Shown here in pieces: positions 30,701 through 38,267 of a stretch of DNA of 64,000 nucleotides. This DNA is from JALYOC01 sp036675345 (lineage in GTDB: Bacteria; Myxococcota; Myxococcia; Myxococcales; Myxococcaceae). The translations under genes were made by a program, and so were the position numbers. The notes under the pieces are model-generated. The model was given only the letters and a program-made list of their open reading frames with translations, was not told the origin of the DNA and searched no databases. The stretch is from assembly GCA_036675345.1 (NCBI GenBank), contig JAKFFE010000020.1, positions 62,001-126,000 on the forward strand, in the 5' to 3' direction. Position 1 is the stretch's first letter; each line of letters begins with the position of its first letter.

Positions 30701-32873
30701 TGAGCACGCTGTTCCCGTTGAACACCGGCTCGCCGGTGAACGCCAGCCCCTGCCCGGTGTGGACCGCGCCGCCGATCTGACCGGCCTGGTTCCCGGAGAA
30801 GTCAGTCCCGGCGAAGAAGCTGGGGACCGAGCTGGAGGGACCGAGCAAAAACACCCCACCGCCCTGCCCCGTCCAGTTCGGCGAGGCACTGCCGACCGCG
30901 CGGTTGGAGGAGACCTCACCGCCGGTCATCTGCAGCGCGGTCTGGGTCCCCACGAAGATCCCGCCTCCGGTGGGGATGTTGGTGCCCGCCCGCGCCGCCT
31001 GGTTGCGGCGGACGATCACGTTGTTCAAGGTCGCCCGGCCGCTGCCCGCCGGGAAGCTGGTCAAGGCCAGACCGCCACCGTCGCCGTCCAGAGTCTCGTT
31101 GTCCTCCACGATCACGTTGGTGAGGGTCAGGTTGCCGGTGCCGCTGGACTCCCAATCCAGGGCGCCGCCGAAGCCGGCACCTCCCCAGGGGCTGGGGTTG
31201 CGGCCGTAGCGCAGGGTGACCCCGGTGATCACCGTGTTGAAGGCGCTGGTGAAGGTGGGGTTGATGGAGAAGAGCTTGTCCACCCGGGTCCCGGCCAGGC
31301 TGGTGCCCGCCTGGATGATGGTGGTGCCCGAACCGGAGCCGAAGATGGACACCCCTTCGCGGACATCCAGGTCGCCAGTGGCGGCGTGGTCCTCGTTGGC
31401 CCCTGCCCGGGTCAAGGTGAAGGTGGCGGGGGGGAGTTGGATGGCGTCGTTGCCGGCGTTGAGGTTGGACTCCATCACCGCCGCCCGAAGGCTGCAGTTG
31501 GCCGTGAAGTCGGCGCAGATCCCGTCGCCCGGGAGCGCATCCACGGTGTCGGCGACGGTGTTCACGATGAAGATCTGAGGGGCGGGAGGGAACATCGCCT
31601 GGGCCTCGAGCTGGCTTGGCTCCAGCACCACCAGTCCCTCGGTGACCGGGATGTCCAGGCGCAGGGAGAGCACCGCCACCGGGCTCCCCGGATGAGGACG
31701 GGTGGAGATCTGCGCCGGGACATAGCCGGTCTCTCCCTCCGGCGGAGCGGGGTGGGAGATCAGCGACAGCTCCCCCAGCTGCGGTGCGAACAGCGCCAGA
31801 TCCTCGGTGGCGTTTCCGGAGACCCGGGTCCGGAACAGCAGCGCCTCGGAGCGGGGAGGGACCAGTCCGGAGAGCGACTCGATCACCGTCCAGGAGGACG
31901 AAGCGTCAGGGACCGCCTCCTCCACCGGGCGACCGCGGCCGTTGGGGTATATCGCCCGGGCCAGCGTCTGCGGGGGCGCGGCGGTGGGATGGACCGCCAG
32001 GCTGATCCGGCCCTCGTCGGACAGCAACGCCAGCTGGAGCCGTCCACTCTGCTCGGGCACGAAGGCGCCGACCGCCAGCGACCGGGCCGAGAGCCCCAGC
32101 TCCACCAGGCCCCCGCCGCTCTTGAGCAGCAGCACCTGACCGCCGGAGATCAGCACCGCGTCGGAGCGGCCGTCACCGTCCAGCTCGCCGAACGCCAGCT
32201 GGGTGGCGGGAGCCGGAAGGGCAAATTCCTCCACCTGGGTTCCCTGCACCCTCAGGAAGGCCTCGGCCCCGCGGGCGTAACCCACCAGCAGACGCTCCCC
32301 CTCCCCCAGCGCGCCCGCGGCCAGCGCGGTCACCTCTCCGTCCAGCGGGATCAAGGTCGGCTCCGGGTCTCCCTCCAGCTGAAGCCGGACCAGCTGGCGA
32401 TCTCCGCGCGCGGCGGCGAACAGCTCCAGGCCTCCGTGGGTGCCAAGCCGCACCGCGGCCAGCAGCTCCGGCGCGATCGGAATCGCGAAGGTGGTCGCCT
32501 CCCGCAGAAAGGGCGGGCGCAGGGCCTGTGGTCCCTGGACGCTGGGCGCCAGCGCCTCCCGGTTTCCTCGCTGCAGCGCCAGCAGCCCCCGCCCGGACCG
32601 CAGGCGATAGCCGACGATCAGATCCTGGAAGCCGTCGCGATCCACGTCCGCGGTGGTCAGCGAAAGCGGGGTGGCTCCAGCGGTGGACTCGGTGCCCAGG
32701 AGGGTGAGCGGAACCGGGTGTGGCTCTCCCAGTCGCACCGCCGGACCGTTGCGCCGGGCCTCGGGACGGATCGTGGGAGCAGGACCGGCCCCTTCGAAGC
32801 AGCTCTGCCCCCACACCGAGAGGGAGACCAGCGCCACCAGGCGCGCGGCGGAGGAACGGGAGGGAGTAGGCAC
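27708..32873 (-). CDS. Giant surface protein: FG-GAP-like, beta-helix, six DUF11 repeats, MYXO-CTERM-like tail
   Basis: A 1,721-residue exported protein. The signal MPTPSRSSAARLVALVSLSVWGQSC suggests a lipoprotein (Cys25, non-ideal lipobox). Residues about 50-440 resemble VCBS/FG-GAP propeller blades (LTTADVDRDGFQDLIVGYR). A CSLREA-type beta-helix start follows (CADFTANCSLRAAVMESN, about 455-470), then helix rungs to about 870. Six DUF11 beta-sandwich repeats of about 125 residues span 940-1678. The end, GCGCGSTGSGANSMLAALGLALLWRVRRK, has the Cys-rich, helix and basic-cluster form of MYXO-CTERM sorting tails. The GTG start has AGGAG seven bases ahead. It is probably an adhesin or cell-surface stalk protein. 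Confidence 0.88.
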   Translation of the reverse strand: MPTPSRSSAARLVALVSLSVWGQSCFEGAGPAPTIRPEARRNGPAVRLGEPHPVPLTLLGTESTAGATPLSLTTADVDRDGFQDLIVGYRLRSGRGLLALQRGNREALAPSVQGPQALRPPFLREATTFAIPIAPELLAAVRLGTHGGLELFAAARGDRQLVRLQLEGDPEPTLIPLDGEVTALAAGALGEGERLLVGYARGAEAFLRVQGTQVEEFALPAPATQLAFGELDGDGRSDAVLISGGQVLLLKSGGGLVELGLSARSLAVGAFVPEQSGRLQLALLSDEGRISLAVHPTAAPPQTLARAIYPNGRGRPVEEAVPDASSSWTVIESLSGLVPPRSEALLFRTRVSGNATEDLALFAPQLGELSLISHPAPPEGETGYVPAQISTRPHPGSPVAVLSLRLDIPVTEGLVVLEPSQLEAQAMFPPAPQIFIVNTVADTVDALPGDGICADFTANCSLRAAVMESNLNAGNDAIQLPPATFTLTRAGANEDHAATGDLDVREGVSIFGSGSGTTIIQAGTSLAGTRVDKLFSINPTFTSAFNTVITGVTLRYGRNPSPWGGAGFGGALDWESSGTGNLTLTNVIVEDNETLDGDGGGLALTSFPAGSGRATLNNVIVRRNQAARAGTNIPTGGGIFVGTQTALQMTGGEVSSNRAVGSASPNWTGQGGGVFLLGPSSSVPSFFAGTDFSGNQAGQIGGAVHTGQGLAFTGEPVFNGNSVLNGTGGAIFHNTLNATTSLVKATFTSNSAAAPSGSSVAPSGGAIQVGSSATGNLLTISYSRFAQNTVTTAAGAPGPGSAVGSTGGTVTAENNWWSCSSGPSAAPCNTVAGTGIDADPWLRLTHVASPSSLQIGDSASLTASFLTNSVNAPVSLSNLSLLLGQGITFTSSLGTISAAQAVIQPDGTATATFVATTAGAGWADATVDGGPTRANLTVVAPDLVVTKSHVGNFTQADAGRTYTLTVSNQGPGRTQPGSPVAVLDTLPAGMTATALTGTGWSCTLSPLGCTRTEQLASGASYPPITLTVDVARTAAPLLTNSATVSGGGELNTTNNTVDDPTVIIQLPELVLAKSHTGNFRQGQVGATYSLVVSNTGPGATAGTVSVTDALPAGLTATGLSGSGWSCDLPTLTCTRADALAGGAAYPVLTLTVNVASNASASVVNAASVSGGADFDPSNNAALDPTTVEQAPDLVVTKTHSGDLRQGQSGASYTLLVSNLGGLASTGTVTVTELLPAGLLATALSGAGWSCDLPTLSCTRADPVAGGGSFPPITLTVDVAGDAAASLTNVAQVAGGGELNTANNSASDPTTVVQVADLVVAKTHPGDALQGELGLVYTVVVSNGGPGPTVGLVSVTDTLPPELTATALSGTGWSCELGTLTCTRSDPLGSGASYPAILVTVNVDGSAVSAVNAVAVSGGGQLNTSNDTASDPTTVVASPDLVITKSHSGDLRQGQTDATYSLGVQNLGPGSPVGAVTVTDLLPPGLTATAIAGSGWSCDLATVSCTRSDALATNASYPAITVTVNVAADAPAQLINVARVEGSRELETANNSASDPTTVVQVADLLLTKSHEGDFVVGQTGAVYTLRVSNQGGGATVGAVTVVDQLPAGLIARGIEGDGWSCELASLTCTRADALASGASYPDLLLTVDVEDQVGEVVNTATVSGGGQLVTTNDGASDPTAILAEPVRGCGCGSTGSGANSMLAALGLALLWRVRRKGQLAR
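27840..30055 (-). repeat. Six tandem DUF11 modules of about 370 bp
   Basis: Each unit begins with a DLVVTKSHxGDxRQGQ-like segment and contains GWSCDLxTLTCTRxDxLAxGASYP and a closing VSGGGELNTxNNxASDPTTV. The DNA of the units is very similar, so recombination could change the copy number, and short-read assembly might have miscounted them. Confidence 0.88.
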
Positions 32874-32954
32874 CACGGAGCTCCTGGGAAGACGTCCATC
32901 CAGGGAACTGGACGGGGTGCGGCTATCTACTCCAGTTCGTCTTAATCTCCAGGG

Positions 32955-33446
32955 GTGGACCGCCCCTTCTTCGAGCTGCGCCCTCCCCTGCCCGAGGACG
33001 CGGCGCTGCTGCTGACCCTCTACGCGCACACCCGGGAGGAGGAGCTCTCCGCCTGGGGCTGGCCGCCGCTGCAGCAGCAGGCGTTCGTGGCGATGCAGCA
33101 CCGGGTGCGGGAGGCCAGCTTCCGGGCCAGCCGCCCACAGGCGCAAGATCGGCTGGTGTGCGTGGAGGGCAAGCCGGTCGGCCGGTGGCTGATCGATCGC
33201 AGCGGGGCCGCCCTGCACGTGGTGGATGTGGCGCTGTTGCCGGCCCAGCGGGGTCGGGGGCTGGGCACCCGGCTGCTGCGCGGGCTGAGCGCGGAGGCGG
33301 ACCGGGAGGGCCGGGCGATCACCCTGGAGGTGCTGGAGAACAGCCCGGCGATCCGGCTGTACCTGCGGCTGGGCTTCAAGGTCCGCTCCCACCAGACGCC
33401 GTACCTGGCGATGACCCGTGACCCGCTGCCGCCTTGGGAAGTATGA
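32955..33446 (+). CDS. GNAT family N-acetyltransferase
   Basis: A 163-residue acetyl-CoA-dependent acyltransferase. The acetyl-CoA pyrophosphate loop QRGRGLGTRLLRGL and the motif B end NSPAIRLYLRLGFK are standard for the GNAT fold. The acceptor is unknown. GTG is the start that gives the usual N-terminal strand (FFELRPPLPEDAALLLTLYA). The next gene starts within or just past its stop, and the following genes code DUF6916-like and tail-collar proteins. GNAT genes beside such clusters occur elsewhere to my knowledge, but the connection is unproven. Confidence 0.88.
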   Translation: MDRPFFELRPPLPEDAALLLTLYAHTREEELSAWGWPPLQQQAFVAMQHRVREASFRASRPQAQDRLVCVEGKPVGRWLIDRSGAALHVVDVALLPAQRGRGLGTRLLRGLSAEADREGRAITLEVLENSPAIRLYLRLGFKVRSHQTPYLAMTRDPLPPWEV

Positions 33447-33454
33447 GGCAGACG

Positions 33455-33760
33455 ATGAGTGAGCTGCCCAGCCAGGAGCGCTTCCGCGGCGCGCTGAACC
33501 AACCGTTCCAGGTGGGACCGTTCACCGCCCCGGACGGGACCCCCCTTCCCTTCCAGGTCCAGTTGGAGGAGGTGCGGCAGCAGGTCCCCGGTGGCCCGGA
33601 GTCCTTCGCGCTGCGTTTCCGGGGACCGGCCTCCCCGCTGCTGGAGCAGGGGACCTACCCGTTCACCCACCCCCAGCTGGGGACCCTGGCGCTGTTCGTG
33701 GTGCCGGTGGCCCGGGACGCGGCCGGGGTGGACTACGAGGCGATCTTCAACCGCGGCTAG
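33455..33760 (+). CDS. DUF6916-like small protein
   Basis: A 101-residue soluble protein beginning MSELPSQERFRGALNQPFQV. Its end, LALFVVPVARDAAGVDYEAIFNRG, closely parallels the end of the convergent neighbour (LLLVPVGEREEGFLYEALFNRQ), so the two are paralogues. The family (my reading: DUF6916) is typically found near tail-collar-domain genes. ATG at 33455 is preferred because GAGG lies six bases before it; an ATG at 33443, overlapping the GNAT stop, is possible. No signal peptide. Its 3' end overlaps the convergent paralogue by three bases. Confidence 0.7.
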   Translation: MSELPSQERFRGALNQPFQVGPFTAPDGTPLPFQVQLEEVRQQVPGGPESFALRFRGPASPLLEQGTYPFTHPQLGTLALFVVPVARDAAGVDYEAIFNRG

Positions 33761-34173
33761 GCGGTCTGACGGTTGAAGAGGGCCTCATAGAGGAAGCCCT
33801 CCTCCCGCTCGCCCACTGGAACCAGCAGCAGGGACATCCCGCCCAGGCGCGGATGCTCCAGCCGGTACAGCTCCTGCGGGAGCCGGAGGGCCTTGGGCCC
33901 CAGGAACACCGCGGCGAACACCTCGCCCGGACGGGTCTGGGTCTGGCGGGAGGCGAAGTCGTCCACCTCCACCAGGGACAGATCGGTGAACGGCGCCGGG
34001 CCGGACATCAACCGGAAGGTGCTGCCCACCTCGGAGGTGAACAGGTGTTGGTCCAGGTCGGAGAGATCTCCCGGCGGCCGCTCCAGGGCGGGAGCGCAGG
34101 CCGCACCGCCGAGGGCCACTCCGGCAACCACCCCGGCGCCACCTCGAAAGAACCTGCGACGCGACAGCTCCAT
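33757..34173 (-). CDS. DUF6916-like protein with twin-arginine signal
   Basis: A 138-residue protein. The N-terminus MELSRRRFFRGGAGVVAGVALGGAAC carries a twin-arginine-type motif (SRRRFF) and a possible lipobox ending GGAAC, suggesting export in folded form and perhaps lipid anchoring. The mature part matches the unexported paralogue next door, with FTDLSLVEVDDF and the shared end VPVGEREEGFLYEALFNRQ. ATG at 34173 was chosen for its ribosome site (GAAGG, five bases ahead) and because the longer form would start with TTG. It is divergent from the first tail-collar gene. Confidence 0.72.
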   Translation of the reverse strand: MELSRRRFFRGGAGVVAGVALGGAACAPALERPPGDLSDLDQHLFTSEVGSTFRLMSGPAPFTDLSLVEVDDFASRQTQTRPGEVFAAVFLGPKALRLPQELYRLEHPRLGGMSLLLVPVGEREEGFLYEALFNRQTA

Positions 34174-34215
34174 GGGTGCCTTCTTCCTCAAACCGCGAGC
34201 GACGAAGGTTACGCT

Positions 34216-34246
34216 TTGACTTGGGAAGGTTCAACGGACTCATATT
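34216..34246 (+). promoter_or_regulatory. Candidate sigma70-type promoter for the tail-collar genes
   Basis: TTGACT and CATATT are separated by 19 bases in an AT-richer stretch of the divergent gap, about 42 bases before the first tail-collar ATG. The -35 box matches five of six consensus bases and the -10 four of six; the spacing is slightly long. Confidence 0.35.
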
Positions 34247-34287
34247 GATCCGGGCTGGCGGAACATGCCCGATCAGGTGACGAGCGC

Positions 34288-34806
34288 ATGAGCCAGCCGT
34301 ACATCGGTGAGATTCGGATGTTTGCCGGGAGCTTCGCTCCCGCGGGGTGGGCGTTCTGTGATGGCCAGCTGATGCCCATCTCGGAGAACGACGCCCTCTT
34401 CACCCTGATCGGCACCACCTACGGCGGCGACGGGCAGGAGACCTTCGCCCTCCCCGACCTCCGCGGCCGGGTGCCGGTACACAGCGGGCAGGGACCGGGG
34501 ATCTCCCAGAACTACCAGATGGGGGAGACGGCGGGGGTGGAGAGCGTGACCCTCAGCACCCAGCAGATCCCCATCCACACCCACGCCGCGATGGGCAGCG
34601 CCAACGCCGGCATCCTCACCGACCCTGGCAACGGGGTGTGGGCGGCGTCGGCGCTCAATGGGTACGGGACCAGCGCGCCGGACACCCAGCTCTCGCCGCA
34701 GGCGGTGGGAGTGGCGGGAGGGTCCCAGCCGCACGACAACATGCCGCCGTATCTGACAGTCAGCTTCATCATCAGCCTGTTCGGCATCTTCCCCTCCCAG
34801 AACTGA
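34288..34806 (+). CDS. Phage tail collar domain protein 1 (MdpB-like)
   Basis: A 172-residue protein with an N-terminal tail-collar domain of the microcystin-dependent-protein type: YIGEIRMFAGSFAPAGWAFCDGQ, then LIGTTYGGDGQETFALPDLRGRVP. A collagen-like beta segment with IPIHTHAAM and the end PHDNMPPYLTVSFIISLFG follow. In phages such domains form short tail-fibre tips; in bacteria they occur in threes like this, without other phage genes. It is the first of three tandem paralogues with 15- and 9-base gaps, so the set should form one operon. Confidence 0.9.
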   Translation: MSQPYIGEIRMFAGSFAPAGWAFCDGQLMPISENDALFTLIGTTYGGDGQETFALPDLRGRVPVHSGQGPGISQNYQMGETAGVESVTLSTQQIPIHTHAAMGSANAGILTDPGNGVWAASALNGYGTSAPDTQLSPQAVGVAGGSQPHDNMPPYLTVSFIISLFGIFPSQN

Positions 34807-34821
34807 CCGGACAGACCTCCC

Positions 34822-35319
34822 ATGGGCACCCCCTACCTCGCTGAGATCCGGCTCTTCTCCTTCAACTTCGCGCCCAAGGGCTGGGCGATGTGCAATGGCC
34901 AGTTCCTGCCCATCAACCAGAACCAGGCGCTGTTCTCGCTGCTGGGGACCACCTACGGGGGCAACGGGCAGACGACCTTCGCCCTCCCGGATCTGCGCGG
35001 CCGGGTGCCGTTCCACTTCGGCAGCTCGATGGCCCTGGGCCAGCTGGGCGGGGAGGAGTTCCACACCCTGATCCAGCAGGAGCTGCCCACCCACCTCCAC
35101 CTGGCGAGCGGGTCCCACAACCCGCCCACCCTGCTGAGTCCCGCCAACGCGGTGTGGGCCACCCATACCGCCGAGGGCTACGGGCCCGTCCCCAGCGGAG
35201 CGATGAACCCGGCGTCGATCACCCAGGTGGGCGGCAGCCAGGCCCACGAGAACCGCTCCCCGTACCTGGTCGTCAACTTCGGGATCGCGCTGCAGGGCAT
35301 CTACCCCAGCCGTAACTAG
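34822..35319 (+). CDS. Phage tail collar domain protein 2 (MdpB-like)
   Basis: A 165-residue paralogue of the preceding product. It shows YLAEIRLFSFNFAPKGWAMCNGQFLPINQNQALF, the LLGTTYGGNGQTTFALPDLRGRVP core, ELPTHLHLASG and the closing PYLVVNFGIALQGIYPS. The three paralogues differ most in the glycine-rich middle, which would be exposed in a trimeric fibre. There is no signal peptide. Confidence 0.9.
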   Translation: MGTPYLAEIRLFSFNFAPKGWAMCNGQFLPINQNQALFSLLGTTYGGNGQTTFALPDLRGRVPFHFGSSMALGQLGGEEFHTLIQQELPTHLHLASGSHNPPTLLSPANAVWATHTAEGYGPVPSGAMNPASITQVGGSQAHENRSPYLVVNFGIALQGIYPSRN

Positions 35320-35328
35320 AGGACTCCG

Positions 35329-35853
35329 ATGGCAGACCAATTCGTCGCTGAGATCCGGATCTTCGCCGGCAACTTCCCGCCCACCGGCTGGGCGTTCTGC
35401 AATGGCCAGCTGATGGCCATCTCCCAGAACACCGCCTTGTTCTCCCTGGTGGGGACCTTCTACGGCGGAGACGGGAAGACCACCTTCGCCCTTCCCAACC
35501 TGCAGGCGTCCGCGCCGCTCCACCAGGGCCAGGGGCCGGGGCTGAGCGAACGCTATCTGGGGGAGTCCTCCGGAACGCCCACCACCACCCTACTGGTGAG
35601 CGAGATCCCGGTCCACACCCACCGCGCGGTGGCCTTCAACGGTGGCGGCGGAGAGAGCAGCCCCGCCAACAACGCCTGGGCCGGCGGCGGCCGCGGTCGG
35701 CCTCCCCTGTTCACCGAGCCCACCAATCTCGCCACGATGGCGCCCCAGGCGCTGGCCCCCTCCGGCGGGAACCAACCCCACAACAACCTGCCGCCGTATC
35801 TGGCGCTGAACTTCATCATCGCCCTGCAGGGGATCTTCCCGCCGCGGGGGTAG
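35329..35853 (+). CDS. Phage tail collar domain protein 3 (MdpB-like)
   Basis: A 174-residue third paralogue: FVAEIRIFAGNFPPTGWAFCNGQLMAIS, then LVGTFYGGDGKTTFALPNLQASAP, where the DLRGRVP of the other two has become NLQASAP. The end PHNNLPPYLALNFIIALQGIFPP is conserved. The divergent loop suggests that the three chains are not interchangeable, for instance in a heterotrimer. It is the last gene of the run. Confidence 0.9.
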   Translation: MADQFVAEIRIFAGNFPPTGWAFCNGQLMAISQNTALFSLVGTFYGGDGKTTFALPNLQASAPLHQGQGPGLSERYLGESSGTPTTTLLVSEIPVHTHRAVAFNGGGGESSPANNAWAGGGRGRPPLFTEPTNLATMAPQALAPSGGNQPHNNLPPYLALNFIIALQGIFPPRG

Positions 35854-35930
35854 GCGGGCGAGGGCCGAGCAGGACTAGCATTGGTCCCCAGCTTGAAAGG
35901 GGGAGCGCCTTCTTGCAGGCGCACTGACCG

Positions 35931-37172
35931 ATGCGAGATCTGATCATCGCCGCCGCGGCTCCGGCCTTCATCCTGTTGATCGGCGTGGAGCTGCTGGTGG
36001 GCTGGCTGCGGGGACGGACCCACTACCGGTTCAACGACTCGCTGGTCAGCATCAGCCTGGGAATGCTGAGCCAGGTGGTGGGGGTGTTCACCGCCGCCAT
36101 CGGGCTGACCGCCTACGCCGTCACCTTCCAGTGGGCGCCGTTCCCGCTTCCGGGCGACGCGTGGTGGACCTGGGTGCTGGCGATCGTCCTCTACGACCTC
36201 GTCTACTACTGGATGCACCGGCTGGGGCACGAGGTGAACGTGCTGTGGGCCAACCACGTGGTCCACCACTCCAGCGAGGAGTACAACCTCTCCACCGCGC
36301 TGAGGCAGCCGTCCACCGGCTTTCTCACCGGGTGGCTGTTCACCTGGCCGCTGGCGCTGCTGGGCATCCCGCCCCTGGTGTTCGCGATCGCGGCCACCGC
36401 CAACCTCCTCTACCAGTACTGGATCCACACGCAGCAGATCGGCCGGATGGGCTGGTTCGATCGCTGGTTCGCCTCGCCGTCCAACCACCGCGTCCACCAC
36501 GGGCAGAACGACTACTGCCTGGACCGGAACTTCGGCGGCATCTTCATGATCTGGGATCGTCTCTTCGGCACCTTCGTGGACGAACGGGCCGGCGAGCAGA
36601 TCGTCTACGGGATCCGAGGGCCGCTGCGCAGCTTCAGCCCGCTGCGCGCCAACCTCCACTACTACGCGGACCTGTGGCGCGACTGCCGGCTGGCGGATAG
36701 CTGGGGGGACCGGATCCGGATCTGGTTCAAGCACCCGGGTTGGCGACCGGCCGCGGCCGAACGCGCGCTTCCGCTCCAGAAGCCCGCGCTGGAGAAGTTC
36801 GAGAAGTTCGACCCCCAGGTGCCGCGCGGACTCTCCGGGTACTGCCTGCTGCAGTTCATCCTCTCCCTGGGGATGACCGTGCACTTCCTGGTGGTGAACG
36901 CGTCTGCCCCGCGCGGGCCGCTGTATGCGTATGGCGCGTTGCTGGCACTGACCCTGTGGTGCATCGGCGGGATGCTGGAGGGGCGCAGTCGCGTCGCCCG
37001 GCTGGAGTACCTCCGGCTGGCCCTGCTGGCCGGGGCGGCCGCGGGTTGGGGAACGGTGGCGGAGGCCGCGCCTCTGCTCCCGCTGATCGGGGTGCCGGCG
37101 GGCGCGGCACTCTCCGCGCTATGGCTGTGGTCGCTGACGCGGCAGGGACGGGTCCGCCAACTGGCCACGTGA
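35931..37172 (+). CDS. Fatty acid hydroxylase/sterol desaturase family protein
   Basis: A 413-residue membrane di-iron enzyme. The eight-His pattern is present as HRLGH, HHSSE, an internal HTQQ and HRVHH, within a core (about residues 85-215) similar to alkylglycerol monooxygenase-type proteins. It probably hydroxylates or desaturates a lipid; ether-lipid cleavage is possible but unproven. The C-terminal third has four more hydrophobic helices, as in TMEM195-like relatives. A quinone oxidoreductase gene follows 13 bases later on the same strand. Confidence 0.85.
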   Translation: MRDLIIAAAAPAFILLIGVELLVGWLRGRTHYRFNDSLVSISLGMLSQVVGVFTAAIGLTAYAVTFQWAPFPLPGDAWWTWVLAIVLYDLVYYWMHRLGHEVNVLWANHVVHHSSEEYNLSTALRQPSTGFLTGWLFTWPLALLGIPPLVFAIAATANLLYQYWIHTQQIGRMGWFDRWFASPSNHRVHHGQNDYCLDRNFGGIFMIWDRLFGTFVDERAGEQIVYGIRGPLRSFSPLRANLHYYADLWRDCRLADSWGDRIRIWFKHPGWRPAAAERALPLQKPALEKFEKFDPQVPRGLSGYCLLQFILSLGMTVHFLVVNASAPRGPLYAYGALLALTLWCIGGMLEGRSRVARLEYLRLALLAGAAAGWGTVAEAAPLLPLIGVPAGAALSALWLWSLTRQGRVRQLAT

Positions 37173-37185
37173 TAGGCCGGCCGCA

Positions 37186-38151
37186 ATGAAAGCCCTGGTG
37201 TTCGACAGCTTCGGCGGCCCCGACGTTCTCCAACTGCGGTCGTTGCCGGACCTGGTGCCGGACCGCGGAGAGGCGGTGGTGTCCACCCGGGCCATCGGCC
37301 TCAACTTCGCGGATGTGTACCGCCGCCGCGGCACCTACCATTTGGCGGGAGCGCCTCCGTATGTCCTCGGCTACGAGGCGGCGGGGGTGGTGGTGCGCGC
37401 CGGCCCTGATTGCCCCGTCCAGGAGGGTGACCGGGTGGGCTTTGCCGACGCGCCGTTCGCCAACGCGGAGCAGGTGCGGGTCCCGGGCGAGAAGCTGATC
37501 CCGCTGCCCGACGACCTCTCTTTCGAGTCCGCCGCCGCCGTGCTGCTGCAGGGCTTGACCGCCCAGTATCTGGTCCGGGACAGCCACCCGCTGCGGCGGG
37601 GAGAGACCGCGGTGGTGCACGCCGCCGCGGGCGGGGTCGGTTCGCTGCTGGTCCAGATCTGCCGGCAACTGGGAGCCCGGGTGGTGGGGCTGACCTCCAG
37701 CCCCGCGAAACGCGACCGGATCCGGGAACTGGGTGCGGACGCGGTGTTCCTCTCCTCCGAGGCCACCTGGCCAGACGCGGTCCGCGACTTCACCGGAGGC
37801 GCCGGGGCGGAGGTGATCTTCGACTCGGTGGGCGCGACCCTGCTGGACAGCCTCCGCGCCGCGCGCACCGGCGGCCGGGTCGTCTTCTACGGGATGGCCG
37901 GCGGGAACCCGCCACCGGTGGACGCTCGGGTCCTGATGGATCGATCGCTCTCCCTCACCGGCGGTGACCTGTGGAACGTGCTCCGCTCCCGCCAGGACCG
38001 GATCGACCGCGCCCAGGAGCTGTTTGGCTGGCTGCGCAGCGGAGCGATCCAGGTGGAGATCTCGCGCACCTTCCCGCTGGCGGACGGGGCGCTCGCCCAT
38101 CGGCACCTGGAGGGCGGGGGCAGCACCGGGAAGCTCCTGCTCATCCCCTGA
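37186..38151 (+). CDS. NADPH:quinone oxidoreductase, zinc-independent MDR family
   Basis: A 321-residue medium-chain reductase of the quinone-oxidoreductase group. The dinucleotide loop is AAAGGVGSLLVQI, preceded by LLQGLTAQYLV, a hallmark of this group, and the catalytic-zinc Cys is absent as expected. The N-terminus MKALVFDSFGGPDVLQL and the ending GGGSTGKLLLIP are typical of QorA-like enzymes. The start lies just past the lipid hydroxylase gene, so they probably form an operon. The physiological substrate is not known. Confidence 0.9.
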   Translation: MKALVFDSFGGPDVLQLRSLPDLVPDRGEAVVSTRAIGLNFADVYRRRGTYHLAGAPPYVLGYEAAGVVVRAGPDCPVQEGDRVGFADAPFANAEQVRVPGEKLIPLPDDLSFESAAAVLLQGLTAQYLVRDSHPLRRGETAVVHAAAGGVGSLLVQICRQLGARVVGLTSSPAKRDRIRELGADAVFLSSEATWPDAVRDFTGGAGAEVIFDSVGATLLDSLRAARTGGRVVFYGMAGGNPPPVDARVLMDRSLSLTGGDLWNVLRSRQDRIDRAQELFGWLRSGAIQVEISRTFPLADGALAHRHLEGGGSTGKLLLIP

Positions 38152-38267
38152 TCGGCGCGGAGACGATTGTATCGCCGGGCCTTACACCCACATCTGGATC
38201 ATACGCACACAACGCCTGACCCGACCTGGGGAGAATCAGAGCACCCAACTCCTCCCCGGGAAGTGTC

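Noticed and set aside
34288..35853. Prophage remnant
   Set aside because: Only collar-domain genes are present. There is no integrase, terminase, capsid, sheath or attachment-site repeat.
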